Assembly (NCBI RefSeq): GCF_009856825.1
Contig: NZ_WVTD01000019.1
Location: forward strand, 1 to 62,950
Origin: Novosphingobium silvae
GTDB lineage: Bacteria > Pseudomonadota > Alphaproteobacteria > Sphingomonadales > Sphingomonadaceae
Direction: 5' to 3'
DNA length: 62,950 nucleotides
Under the pieces are notes generated by a model. That model made no database searches. It was not told the DNA's origin and was given only the letters and a program-made list of their open reading frames with translations. Positions 42,101 to 51,097 of the stretch are shown here, one piece after another. Made by a program: the position numbers and the translations under genes. Positions within the stretch are counted from its first letter, which is position 1, and each line of letters opens with the position of its first letter.

Positions 42101-43522
42101 ATGAGCACCTATTCGATGACAATCGCCGGCAAGGCGGTCGAAAGCAACGAAACCATAACCGTGATCAACCCGGCGACCGGCGTGCCCCTTGCAGAGGCGC
42201 CAGATTGCTCTAGCGATCAACTCGACGAGGCCGTTGCCGCCGCCCGAACCGCTTTCCCCGCTTGGCGGGCCATGAGCGACAGCGAACGTGGAGAGGTATT
42301 GAAAGCCGCGGCTGCGAGGCTGGCCTCGAACGTCGACGAACTTGCCCGGCTGCTCACCAGCGAACAAGGGAAACCGCTGGATGAAGCGCGTTTCGAGGTA
42401 ATGGGCGCTGCCTACTGGCTTTCGTCCCTGGCGGACATCGTCATCCCGGTCGAGATAAACGAGGATACTCAGGAGCGACGTTCAGAGACCCGCCATCTGC
42501 CTCTTGGTGTCGTGGCCGGGATCTCGCCGTGGAATTTCCCTGTCCTCCTGTCTTTCTGGAAAATCGCACCGGCTCTGCGCGCCGGCAACACGATGATCCT
42601 GAAACCTTCCCCATTTACGCCCCTGACGATGCTCCGGATCGGAGAACTGCTTCGCGGCGTGATTCCGGACGGTGTGCTGAACATCATTACGGGTGGCGAC
42701 GCTCTGGGGCCGAAAGTCACTGCCCATCCTGGCATCGACAAAGTGAGCTTCACCGGTTCGACCGCCACCGGTAAACGCGTGATGGCGTCGGCTGCCGCCG
42801 ACCTCAAACGCGTGACCCTTGAACTGGGAGGCAACGACGCCGCGATCGTTCTGCCCGACGTTGACGTCGATGTAGTTGCCAAGGATCTTTTCTGGGCTGC
42901 CTTCCGCAATTCGGCGCAAATCTGCATCGCGACCAAGCGCATGTATGTGCACGAAGAAATCTACGACCGCCTGGCACAAGCCATTTCGGATTACGCCCGG
43001 ACGGTCCAAATGGGCGACGGTGCACAACAGGGCATTGCGCTTGGTCCGGTTCAGAACAGGCAACAGTACGAGCGTGTCGTCAACATACTCGACGACTGCA
43101 AGGCTCAGGGCTTCAAATTCCTTACCGGCGGCACGGTGGAAGTTGACAAGCCGGGGTACTTTATCCCGGTCACAATCGTCGACAACCCACCCGAGCTGTC
43201 CCGCGTCGTGCAGGAAGAGGCATTCGGCCCAATTCTGCCCCTGCTGAAATTCAACGACGTAGACGACGTAGTGGCACGCGCGAATGCATCGGAATATGGC
43301 TTGGCCGGCTCGGTCTGGTCGGCGGACACCGATGCCGCGCTCGCGATCGCTGCTCGTTTGGAGACGGGAACGGTCTGGATCAACGAAGTGCAGCACCTCT
43401 CGCCATTCCAGGCGTTCGCCGGCCATAAGCAGTCGGGCCTAGGCGTAGAAAACGGGCTGGGCGGGCTTCTCGAATACACCATACCTCAAACCGTGACTGT
43501 AAGGGCTGCAAAGGTCGCCTGA
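42101..43522 (+). CDS. Aldehyde dehydrogenase (1)
   Basis: This is a 473-residue NAD(P)+-dependent aldehyde dehydrogenase: PWNFPVLLSFWKIAPALRAGNT, the VSFTGSTATGKRVM cofactor loop, ELGGND with the general-base Glu near residue 240, and AQICIATKR with the nucleophilic Cys near 275. The start at 42101 has GGAG seven bases upstream; the frame is open to 42065. Last gene of the TonB operon. Its stop lies only four bases from the stop of the convergent MalT-type regulator. It likely oxidises the aldehyde made by the alcohol dehydrogenase. Confidence 0.93.
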   Translation: MSTYSMTIAGKAVESNETITVINPATGVPLAEAPDCSSDQLDEAVAAARTAFPAWRAMSDSERGEVLKAAAARLASNVDELARLLTSEQGKPLDEARFEVMGAAYWLSSLADIVIPVEINEDTQERRSETRHLPLGVVAGISPWNFPVLLSFWKIAPALRAGNTMILKPSPFTPLTMLRIGELLRGVIPDGVLNIITGGDALGPKVTAHPGIDKVSFTGSTATGKRVMASAAADLKRVTLELGGNDAAIVLPDVDVDVVAKDLFWAAFRNSAQICIATKRMYVHEEIYDRLAQAISDYARTVQMGDGAQQGIALGPVQNRQQYERVVNILDDCKAQGFKFLTGGTVEVDKPGYFIPVTIVDNPPELSRVVQEEAFGPILPLLKFNDVDDVVARANASEYGLAGSVWSADTDAALAIAARLETGTVWINEVQHLSPFQAFAGHKQSGLGVENGLGGLLEYTIPQTVTVRAAKVA

Positions 43523-43526
43523 TCCT

Positions 43527-46088
43527 TTACAGAAGCGCCAATCGCCGGGCGCGCGCCAGTGCGCCCGTGCGATTGCGCACCCCTAGTTTGGTGTAGATGT
43601 TCTGAATATGCCACTTGGTAGTCGAGAGACCCACGTCGATGTGATCAGCGATAGACTGGCTGGTGAGGCCCGTGTCCAGTAACGACAAGATTTCCTGCTC
43701 ACGGCTGGTCAGCCGATCGACCGGCGCATGCCCGTCCCCGGCCTCGAGATTAATTCCATAGCGATGTCGCAGCGCTTCGAGCAGTTCCGCCGCGGCACCG
43801 GAGCCGGCTGAAAAGACTTCCGTGTCGCCCAGCAGCGCCGTCAATCCCCATGCATTGTCGATCACCGTACGTCTGAACCCGCGTTCGCTGGCGAGACGCA
43901 GCGCTCGTTCGAGGCTCCGCTTTGCATTTGCCGACTTGCCTTCGCGCAGCGAACAGGTTGCCGATAGCAAGAGCAACGCGACATGGTCGCGCGCACGGCC
44001 TGCCATTTCGGCCATGGGCAGAAGCTGCGCGGCTAGCGCCGACGCCTCGGACACATGATCCTCGCCAAACGCCACCCAGGCACGAGTCTGATCGACATCG
44101 TGTGACATGCAGTGCGGCACTGCCAGTCCTGTCGCGACGTGGAGCCATCCACCTGGCTTACTGACAAAAGCCGCCTGAAATCCGTCTGCGGCATCCGTGA
44201 CGCGGCCATGACGAAGCTGTAGGTTGATCGCAAGTAGATCAGCCTTGACGGCGTAGCGAACTCCTTGGACCACGCGGTGCTGCGTCTCGCACAGCGCCGC
44301 ATCGATACCGTCCGCGTCCTCAGCCAAAAGTGTCGCTGCCTCGAGCGCAGCGACATGGGTCTCGATCAGACCGTTATCGCCTAAATGAAGATGCCCCGCT
44401 GCCAGATGTTCGCGGGCTAGCCTCCCCTCCCCCGTCTCGACCAGTATTCGCGCGGCGAGGAGATGGACGGTTCCGACCGTGGACCCCGCTATTTCATCTA
44501 CGGCGTGGACGTTCCCAAGCGCCGAGAGAATGATTTCACGCGCCTGCGAAGCGCGTCCCGACTGCAGTTCTATATAGGCTTCGGCCTTTGCCACCCAGGT
44601 TCTTCCGTAGATCCCCCCTGCTTCGCTCGCCCGCTGACGCGCCACAAGCAAGTCGCGGCGGGCCATATGGCGATCTCCCATCTGCAGATGGGCCAATGCA
44701 CGCAGCACGCGCACCGCAGCTGTATGAAATGGATCCAGGTACTCCCAGCGCTCCATCCAGGCATCCGCCAATTCGATAACCCGAGGCAAGTCGTCTTGGC
44801 GCGCAGCGATGCTTACCCGAAGCTTGTCGCGATGGACAAGCCACGACAGCGGCGCATCGCTCGGCATTTCACCATCGAGGATGTCCAGCTCCGAGCATGC
44901 CGGTTCGATCTGTTGAGCCAGTACCAGCGCCCAAATTTTCCAGAGACGCAGCGGCACCGAAATCGGTTCGCCAGCACGCTCCAGTCGTGCCGTCCACACC
45001 AGCATCCTGGGCAATTCTCCCAAGGTATGGGCGATGCGCGCTGCATTATCGGTCAGGAGTTGGTGCGCTCTATCGAAATCGCCCGCGTCCAGTGCGTAAT
45101 CGACGGCATCGCACAAGGCGCCCCGACGCTCGCACCATTCGCTGGCACTACGGAGGATATCGATACGCCTCGTCGTCCCTGCCTGCCGCTTCTTCGCCTC
45201 CAGGAACTGCTGAAATATCCCATGGAGCCGCAACCATTCGCCGCCATTCAGGGCGGGTACGATCATCACGTTCTCCAGCCGTGCGCGCGCCAGAAGGAGT
45301 TCGGCCGACGGGTCGATGACCTCGCGCAGCATCGCCGAGGAAAAACGACCCAGATCGGAAAGGTCGAAGAGAAAGCGCCGCATCGCATCGTCGAGCTCAT
45401 TATAGATGCTTTCGTTGAGATACTGGCCAAGATTCTCCCGAGGAGAAGTTTCCAGGATGTTCACCTTCGACCATCCGTCTCTTCGGCGCGCCAACATCCC
45501 ATAGCATTGCGCCGCTATCGGCCATCCTTCGATCCATGCAGACACTTTCCGTGTCTGCTCTGGGCTTGGCTTGCAGCCTGCGTAATGCGCAAGAACCGTA
45601 CCGACCTCGTCCTCATCGAGCGTCAGTGCTTCCACGTCCAGGATTTCGACGCGCCCTCTGGAAGCCAGCGCGATCCAATCCATGTCAGGCAAAGTTCGAG
45701 TGGCAATGACGAACCGCTGTCCCGCGTCGCTGGAGGTGATCGTCCGGATCAGGCGGGAAAATTTGCGTGGGTCGGCATCATGCGCATCGTCGATAAAGAT
45801 GACATCGACATGATCCACAGTCTGCACGCCGGCGACTACCCGATCCATCGGGCACCAGGCCACGACACCCCCGCCAGCTTCAATCTCCCGCGAAAAAGCC
45901 CGCAGCAAGGTCGTCTTGCCATAACCCGGTGGCGCGGAAAGAATGATAACCCCAGCTCGGCCGCGGCAAAGGCGATCGTAGGCCCGCACCGAAACGAAGT
46001 CGTCCGCGGACAACTCGTTGCCACGGCTTACCGCGGAGCGGTCGAGTGAAGGCGCACCTTTTGTGATACGCGAGCGGGTTCTGAACAT
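43527..46088 (-). CDS. MalT-type LuxR-family (STAND) regulator
   Basis: This is an 853-residue protein: P-loop SAPPGYGKTTLLRAF near residue 53, VIFIDDAHDADPRKF as Walker B, a long helical repeat region, and a C-terminal LuxR helix-turn-helix (LTSREQEILSLLDTGLTSQSIAD, then TTKWHIQNIYTKLGV). Known relatives (MalT, AlkS) are ATP-dependent activators switched on by an inducer; AlkS controls alkane degradation. ATG 46088 has AAGGAGAGG upstream. Inferred: inducer-responsive activator of this catabolic cluster. Confidence 0.9.
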   Translation of the reverse strand: MFRTRSRITKGAPSLDRSAVSRGNELSADDFVSVRAYDRLCRGRAGVIILSAPPGYGKTTLLRAFSREIEAGGGVVAWCPMDRVVAGVQTVDHVDVIFIDDAHDADPRKFSRLIRTITSSDAGQRFVIATRTLPDMDWIALASRGRVEILDVEALTLDEDEVGTVLAHYAGCKPSPEQTRKVSAWIEGWPIAAQCYGMLARRRDGWSKVNILETSPRENLGQYLNESIYNELDDAMRRFLFDLSDLGRFSSAMLREVIDPSAELLLARARLENVMIVPALNGGEWLRLHGIFQQFLEAKKRQAGTTRRIDILRSASEWCERRGALCDAVDYALDAGDFDRAHQLLTDNAARIAHTLGELPRMLVWTARLERAGEPISVPLRLWKIWALVLAQQIEPACSELDILDGEMPSDAPLSWLVHRDKLRVSIAARQDDLPRVIELADAWMERWEYLDPFHTAAVRVLRALAHLQMGDRHMARRDLLVARQRASEAGGIYGRTWVAKAEAYIELQSGRASQAREIILSALGNVHAVDEIAGSTVGTVHLLAARILVETGEGRLAREHLAAGHLHLGDNGLIETHVAALEAATLLAEDADGIDAALCETQHRVVQGVRYAVKADLLAINLQLRHGRVTDAADGFQAAFVSKPGGWLHVATGLAVPHCMSHDVDQTRAWVAFGEDHVSEASALAAQLLPMAEMAGRARDHVALLLLSATCSLREGKSANAKRSLERALRLASERGFRRTVIDNAWGLTALLGDTEVFSAGSGAAAELLEALRHRYGINLEAGDGHAPVDRLTSREQEILSLLDTGLTSQSIADHIDVGLSTTKWHIQNIYTKLGVRNRTGALARARRLALL

Positions 46089-46110
46089 CGGTCCTCTCCT
46101 TCGGCACTCT

Positions 46111-46758
46111 CTATGCGGAGTGCTCTGCCCTGATTCTAAGCCCGTCCAACACGAAGCGAACAAGATGGTCGGAGTAGGCATCTTTGAGGGCGGTTGTTAT
46201 CTCGGGCGGCCCCGCGAGATAGGGAAGCGTTCTACGAGAATGGAAAATGAACTCACATGCACCAATTACTGAATAATAGAAAAATGTCTCGTCAACATCT
46301 TCTATTTCACCCGCATCCCTGCACTCGTCTATTATCTTTTTTTGGAACCCTTGAAGCGGAGCGATAAAAATTCTGGCCAAGTCCTTTGCATTTTCAGCAT
46401 CAGCCGACTGAAGAACATTTATGAGTCTGTTTATATATGGATAACGAAAGTAGACGTTTATCACGCCCCTGACATGAAGTTCCAGTTTTCGAAGCGGCGG
46501 CATATCTTGCTCTACCAAATGTTGGAGTGCACGCAGGGCCTGGGCCGCATCGCGACCAAGCAGCGCAAGAAGCAACCCGTCTTTGCCTTGAAAATAGTAA
46601 TTCACGAGGCCGTGATTGAGGCCGGCACGAACGGCGATCTCGTTCAACGAGACATCAAGCGTGTCGCGCTCGCTCAGGAGCGAACTCGTCGCTTCCAGCA
46701 GACGTTCTCGCGCTGCGACACGGTTGCCCTCGACAACACGGGTACCGACTCTGGCCAT
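46111..46758 (-). CDS. TetR-family regulator (1)
   Basis: This is a 215-residue protein with the TetR helix-turn-helix LNEIAVRAGLNHGLVNYYFQGKDGLLLALL (about residues 38-67) and a helical ligand-binding domain. Divergent from the zinc alcohol dehydrogenase, with an operator-like dyad at 46781-46796 between them, and 22 bp upstream of the MalT-type gene, which it may also affect. The DNA is less GC-rich here (about 46150-46470) than its neighbours. The effector is unknown. Confidence 0.9.
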   Translation of the reverse strand: MARVGTRVVEGNRVAARERLLEATSSLLSERDTLDVSLNEIAVRAGLNHGLVNYYFQGKDGLLLALLGRDAAQALRALQHLVEQDMPPLRKLELHVRGVINVYFRYPYINRLINVLQSADAENAKDLARIFIAPLQGFQKKIIDECRDAGEIEDVDETFFYYSVIGACEFIFHSRRTLPYLAGPPEITTALKDAYSDHLVRFVLDGLRIRAEHSA

Positions 46759-46780
46759 GCTCCATCTCCCTGGATTTTAT

Positions 46781-46796
46781 TTATCCGTATAGATAA
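46781..46796. promoter_or_regulatory. Candidate TetR operator
   Basis: TTATC-CGTATA-GATAA is a dyad 22 bp before the TetR start, in the spacer shared with the divergent alcohol dehydrogenase. Size and place fit an autoregulatory TetR site; not proven. Confidence 0.5.
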
Positions 46797-46893
46797 CATC
46801 TGACAAGGGTATTCGCCCTCCTTTCGGCTAGGGTGAATCCAGCGGTCTTCAAGCACCCTGCAGATACCAAAAAACCGATCCGGAAGACTCTCG

Positions 46894-48003
46894 ATGAAGA
46901 TAACTGCCGCTCTAGCCACGGCCCCCAAGACCGATTTCAAGTTCGCAGAGCTCGATCTTGACGAACCGCGGGGCGACGAGATTCTCGTGGGCATCTCAGC
47001 CGTAGGGCTGTGCCACACCGACATCGTGGCCCGCGACCAGGTTCTCCCAATTCCGTTGCCGGCCGTTCTGGGGCATGAAGGGGCGGGAGTCGTTGTTCGC
47101 GTCGGCGCGAACGTTACGAAAGTCGTGCCTGGCGATCACGTAGTCCTCACCTTCCGATCGTGCGGCAAGTGCGCCCGCTGCCGTTCCGGCGAGCCAACGT
47201 ACTGCGAGCAAGCCTTGGCATTGAACTACAAGGGATGCAGAGCAGACGGATCGAAATCCCTCCACAGCCATGGAGAAGCGATCTCGAGCAATTTCTTCGG
47301 ACAGTCATCGTTCGCGACGCATGCCCTCGCATACGAAACGAATGTCGTGAAGGTCGACAGAGACATTCCGCTCGACCTGCTCGGGCCTTTGGGTTGCGGG
47401 GTACAGACGGGCGCCGGTGCTGTCCTGAGGGCCCTGAACTGTTACAAGGGATCCTCTCTGGTCATCTTCGGTGGCGGATCTGTGGGTCTTAGCGCCGTTC
47501 TGGGCGCCGTAATCGCGCAGTGCAGCACGATTGTTGTTTCCGACCCGAAACCCGAACGTCGCGCTTTGGCACTGGATTTAGGCGCCACCCACGTCATTGA
47601 TCCCGCGAACGAAAAAGCCTCCAAGGTCGTCCGTGAACTGACTGGCGCCGGAGCCGATTTCGTTTTGGATACGACGGGCGCCGGTCCGGTCATGGAAAGC
47701 GCTTTGGGATGTCTGCGACCTCACGGAACGCTCGGGTTGCTCGGCGTGCCCTCTGACCCGGAGCAACGCCTGCCAGGACTGGCGTCGACCACTCTGATGT
47801 TCGGATACACGATAAAGGGCATCATAGAAGGCGACAGCCAGCCGGACATCTTCATCCCCGAACTGATCAGGCACTATCTCGAAGGGCGCTTTCCTTTCGA
47901 CAAGCTCGTCACTTTCTATGACTTCGATGATATAAATCGGGCTGTGCAGGATCAGCATGACGGGAAGATCGTGAAAGCGGTGTTGAAGATGCCGCAGAAA
48001 TAG
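46894..48003 (+). CDS. Zinc-dependent alcohol dehydrogenase
   Basis: The 369-residue medium-chain dehydrogenase has catalytic zinc ligands in GLCHTD (Cys) and GHEGAG (His), the structural zinc lobe CGKCARCRSGEPTYC, and the cofactor fold VIFGGGSVGLSAVLGA. The overall pattern (FGQSSFATHALAYETNVVKVD) is close to the aryl-alcohol/geraniol dehydrogenase group. Single rightward gene between a TetR gene and a terminator. Inferred: oxidises the alcohol formed by a P450 to the aldehyde. Exact substrate unknown, though benzyl-type or allylic alcohols are usual for this group. Confidence 0.92.
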   Translation: MKITAALATAPKTDFKFAELDLDEPRGDEILVGISAVGLCHTDIVARDQVLPIPLPAVLGHEGAGVVVRVGANVTKVVPGDHVVLTFRSCGKCARCRSGEPTYCEQALALNYKGCRADGSKSLHSHGEAISSNFFGQSSFATHALAYETNVVKVDRDIPLDLLGPLGCGVQTGAGAVLRALNCYKGSSLVIFGGGSVGLSAVLGAVIAQCSTIVVSDPKPERRALALDLGATHVIDPANEKASKVVRELTGAGADFVLDTTGAGPVMESALGCLRPHGTLGLLGVPSDPEQRLPGLASTTLMFGYTIKGIIEGDSQPDIFIPELIRHYLEGRFPFDKLVTFYDFDDINRAVQDQHDGKIVKAVLKMPQK

Positions 48004-48021
48004 GCAGTCCATACCGCTGGC

Positions 48022-48059
48022 AAAGCGCCGTCCGCCATAAGCGAGCGAGACGGCGCTTT
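48022..48059. terminator. Bidirectional terminator-like hairpin
   Basis: Arms AAAGCGCCGTC (48022-48032) and GACGGCGCTTT (48049-48059) are perfectly complementary across 16 bases. They lie between the convergent stops of the alcohol dehydrogenase (48003) and the GFA gene (48066). T and A tracts at the arm ends serve both directions, though they are short. Confidence 0.7.
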
Positions 48060-48065
48060 CACCGT

Positions 48066-48500
48066 CTAGACGGGAATGTTCCTGGCGAACCCCTGCAGCG
48101 GCGCATCCGATGTCCACCACGGCTGCGCGCTGGCACACCAGATTTCAACCGTCGGAACAATGCCATGCCCGTGATCGAGAGTGCCTGCCTTGAGATAGGT
48201 GATCTCAAGGTTATCTAGAGGCTCGGTCACGATTGGCGATCCGCATGAACCACAGAACCGGCGGTGAATAAGAGCGCCGCTGTCGGCCTGGTCCTCAAAC
48301 GTAGACAGCGCCCCGGAAATCTTCAGGTCTTCCCGGCGCACCACGAGATTGACCGAGAAAGCACTTCCGCTTTGTTTTTGGCAATGGGTGCAGTGGCAGA
48401 TCGCTGTCACCAGCGGGTTTGCGGTCAGGACATAGCTGATCTTTCCGCAAAGGCAGCCGCCATTCGTCCCATCAGTAGATTCTCTAGCCACGGTTCGCAT
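48066..48500 (-). CDS. GFA-family (Mss4-fold) zinc protein
   Basis: The 144-residue protein has the GFA/CENP-V zinc motifs: GGCLCGKISY (residues about 14-23), CHCTHCQKQSGSAF (36-49) and RFCGSCGSP (81-89). Known: the family is named after glutathione-dependent formaldehyde-activating enzyme, but many members have no proven activity. Last gene of the leftward SDR-ACAD-thiolase-ferredoxin operon. It might process a glutathione adduct or formaldehyde released by demethylation; this is speculation. Confidence 0.85.
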   Translation of the reverse strand: MRTVARESTDGTNGGCLCGKISYVLTANPLVTAICHCTHCQKQSGSAFSVNLVVRREDLKISGALSTFEDQADSGALIHRRFCGSCGSPIVTEPLDNLEITYLKAGTLDHGHGIVPTVEIWCASAQPWWTSDAPLQGFARNIPV

Positions 48501-48529
48501 CCTTGTTATCGGGATTTTTCAGGGCCTGA

Positions 48530-48844
48530 TCAATCTTCGGGGGCGATCCTGATCAGGATCTCATCGGCCTGTTGCGTTATGACGAGCTGACAGGAAAGCC
48601 TGGAACGTTCTGTGCGATGATCGGAAGAATCTAGCAGATCATTCTCATCCTCGGTCATCGAAGAAAAAGCCGCCTGCTCGCTTTCAACCATGACGTGACA
48701 TGTCGCGCACGAACAACATCCTCCGCAAAGAGCCAGCATCTCGTCGATACCAGCGTCGCGAACGGCCTCCATGACAGATACGCCTGCCGCAGCCTGAATT
48801 TCCCGGCGCGAGCCATCACGCAGGATTACAGTGATTGTGCTCAT
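48530..48844 (-). CDS. [2Fe-2S] ferredoxin, P450 redox partner
   Basis: The 104-residue adrenodoxin/putidaredoxin-type ferredoxin has cluster ligands in CGGCCSCATC (C-x5-C-x2-C) and a final RLSCQL. Two extra cysteines stand within the first motif. ATG 48844 has AGGAG six bases upstream; the longer frame to 48958 lacks homology and overlaps the thiolase. Known role: one-electron carrier from ferredoxin reductase to P450. It is the only ferredoxin in the window, so it presumably serves both P450s with the reductase at 30074. Confidence 0.93.
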   Translation of the reverse strand: MSTITVILRDGSRREIQAAAGVSVMEAVRDAGIDEMLALCGGCCSCATCHVMVESEQAAFSSMTEDENDLLDSSDHRTERSRLSCQLVITQQADEILIRIAPED

Positions 48845-48866
48845 TCGAACTCCTGTAGGAAGCGCC

Positions 48867-50021
48867 TCAAAGCGCTTCGATAATCGTTGCGTTGGCGATG
48901 CCGCCCGCCTCGCACATTGTCTGGAGGCCGTACCGTTTGCCGCGGCGCCGAAGCGCATGGACCAGCGTTGACATCAGCTTAGTACCGGAAGATCCGAGCG
49001 GATGCCCCAGGGCGATAGATCCCCCATGAACGTTGAGACGGGCAGGGTCCGCCTTCAGGACCTCGAGCCAGGCCAGCGGCACGGGCGCGAATGCCTCATT
49101 GACCTCGTAAAGATCGATTTCGTCGATCGACATGCCGGCGCGCTGCAGCAATCGCTGCGTGGCGGCAATCGGCTCCTCCAGCATGATTACCGGGTCGCCG
49201 GCGCTGACTGTCATCGCATGCACGCGCGCGATCGGGGTCAAGCCATGGTCCTTCAGAGCCCGCTCGCTAACCACGAGGATCGCCGAAGCGCCATCGCAGA
49301 TCTGGCTGGCATTGGCTGCGGTAACCACTCCTCCGTCCACCAGCGTCTTCACCGTACCGATCTTTTCAAGTGTGGAATCAGGACGCACACCTTCATCGAC
49401 AGTGTGGAGGTCAGGTCCTTCTGCGGTTGCAATAGCGATCGGCACGATTTCCCGATCGAATGCCCCTGCTGCCATCGCTGCGGCGGCGAGCTGGTGGCTG
49501 TGAAGTGCGAAGCGATCCAGGGTTTCCCGCGAATATCCGTACTTGCTCGCCATCATCTCTGCGCCCTCGAACTGGCTGAAGCCTCGGACGCCAAATCGCT
49601 GCCGGATTCGGTCGCTGATAGGTCCGGTGCCGCTGCCTTGGTTAGACAGCATCGGCACGCGGGACATGCTCTCCGCGCCGGCCGCGATAACGATATCCTG
49701 GGTTCCGGACATGATGGCCTGCGCCGCGAACTGGACTGCCTGCTGGGAGCTCCCGCACTGGCGGTCCACCGTTACCGCAGGAACCGTGATTGGGAGCGAC
49801 GAGGCCAGCACCGCATTGCGGGCAAAGGCAAACGACTGTTCTCCAACCTGCGTGACGCAGCCAAGAACGACATCCTCGACTGAGCCAGGATCGATTCCGG
49901 CGCGCGACACGAGACCGGTGAGAACGTCCCCCGCGAGATCGGCAGGGTGGACCCCGGAAAGGCGGCCATTGCGGCGGCCACCGGCCGTACGCACGGCCTC
50001 CACGATATATGCTTCTGCCAT
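48867..50021 (-). CDS. Thiolase (acetyl-CoA C-acyltransferase)
   Basis: This is a 384-residue thiolase with all catalytic features: the nucleophile in RQCGSSQQAVQ near residue 88, the His in GGSIALGHPLGSSGTK near 340, and the second Cys in TMCEAGGIANAT near 372. Known reaction: thiolytic cleavage of 3-ketoacyl-CoA. It follows the phosphotransferase-like gene by two bases. It completes the beta-oxidation set of this operon with the acyl-CoA dehydrogenase and HSD10-like SDR. Confidence 0.93.
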   Translation of the reverse strand: MAEAYIVEAVRTAGGRRNGRLSGVHPADLAGDVLTGLVSRAGIDPGSVEDVVLGCVTQVGEQSFAFARNAVLASSLPITVPAVTVDRQCGSSQQAVQFAAQAIMSGTQDIVIAAGAESMSRVPMLSNQGSGTGPISDRIRQRFGVRGFSQFEGAEMMASKYGYSRETLDRFALHSHQLAAAAMAAGAFDREIVPIAIATAEGPDLHTVDEGVRPDSTLEKIGTVKTLVDGGVVTAANASQICDGASAILVVSERALKDHGLTPIARVHAMTVSAGDPVIMLEEPIAATQRLLQRAGMSIDEIDLYEVNEAFAPVPLAWLEVLKADPARLNVHGGSIALGHPLGSSGTKLMSTLVHALRRRGKRYGLQTMCEAGGIANATIIEAL

Positions 50022-50023
50022 GG

Positions 50024-51097
50024 TCAGTACCTTTGCGGAATTTGGGCGACGCCGAGCGCCGCGAGTTCAGGGAAGGCCGCCGCACGTTCATGTGCCTGCG
50101 CGGATGCGGCAGTGCCACGGATAGCCCGGCCTTTGATGCCGTGGAAAATGGCGGCGAGCCGGAAGAAGTTGAAGGCAAGCGCGAACTGGTACCCCGGGAT
50201 CGTATCGCGGCCAGTACGATCACAGTAGCTTGCCACATAGGCGGTCTCGGGAGGAATATGCAGGGCAGCAAGATCCGCGCCGGCCAGTCCTGCGACGATG
50301 TGCGACGGCATGTGATACATCATCGAGTGATAGGCGAAATCGGCCAGTGGATGCCCCAGCGTCGATAACTCCCAGTCCAGAACCGCGAGGACCCTGGGCT
50401 CGGTCGGATGGAAGATCATGTTGTCGATCCGGAAGTCGCCATGGACGATGCGGACCTCGTCTTTCTCGTCCGCCGGGATGTTGTCGGGAAGCCACTCGAC
50501 GAGAAGGTCCATGTTCCAGTCTCGGCCGGCATCGGTATCGTCGAGGTACTGCCTAGACCAGCGGGCGATCTGCCGTGCGAAGTAATTGCCCGGCTTTCCA
50601 TAGTCGGAAAGGCCGATGGCGGCAGGATCGAGCGAATGGAGCCGTGCGATCGTGGAGTTCATCGCATCGAAGTAACGCGGGCGTTCGAAGGCCGGGACCT
50701 CCGGGATCGTTGCGTCCCAGAAAATACGCCCTTCGACCATCTCCATGACGTAAAACCACGTACCGATGACCGCGTCGTCGGTACAGACAGCATGAATGCG
50801 CGCGACGGGAAAGCCGGTGGTGCCAAGCGCCTGCAACACTCGCGCTTCCCGCTCGATCGCATGAGCCCCCTTCAGCAGTTGCCCTGGCGGCTTGCGCCGC
50901 AGGACGTAAGTGCCGGACGCGGCGACCAGCTTGTAGGTGGGGTTGGACTGCCCTCCCTTGAACTGCTCGACGCGAAGCGGCCCGGCAAATCCTGGAACGT
51001 TTACGCGCAGCCACGCTTCAAGCGCGGACTCGTCGAACGCATAGCCTGCGCGCACCGGGGTGGTGCCCAGGTTCGCCTCCTGCCCGCTCGCGCTCAC
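50024..51097 (-). CDS. APH-family phosphotransferase (ACAD10/11-kinase-like)
   Basis: The 357-residue kinase-like protein has LRRKPPGQLLKGAHAIEREARVL, the catalytic loop VHGDFRIDNMIF and the metal-binding VLDWELSTLGHPLADFAY. Proteins of this group are encoded next to acyl-CoA dehydrogenases, and in ACAD10/11 a similar domain phosphorylates 4-hydroxyacyl-CoA. The GTG at 51097 overlaps the dehydrogenase stop as GTGA and is preferred to the ATG at 51145. Inferred: phosphorylates a hydroxyacyl-CoA so that the paired dehydrogenase can eliminate phosphate and rejoin beta-oxidation. Confidence 0.85.
   Translation of the reverse strand: MSASGQEANLGTTPVRAGYAFDESALEAWLRVNVPGFAGPLRVEQFKGGQSNPTYKLVAASGTYVLRRKPPGQLLKGAHAIEREARVLQALGTTGFPVARIHAVCTDDAVIGTWFYVMEMVEGRIFWDATIPEVPAFERPRYFDAMNSTIARLHSLDPAAIGLSDYGKPGNYFARQIARWSRQYLDDTDAGRDWNMDLLVEWLPDNIPADEKDEVRIVHGDFRIDNMIFHPTEPRVLAVLDWELSTLGHPLADFAYHSMMYHMPSHIVAGLAGADLAALHIPPETAYVASYCDRTGRDTIPGYQFALAFNFFRLAAIFHGIKGRAIRGTAASAQAHERAAAFPELAALGVAQIPQRY

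Noticed and set aside
44463..46049. 528-codon plus-strand frame
   Set aside because: Antisense to the MalT-type regulator; no motif, and the regulator has clear P-loop and LuxR domains.
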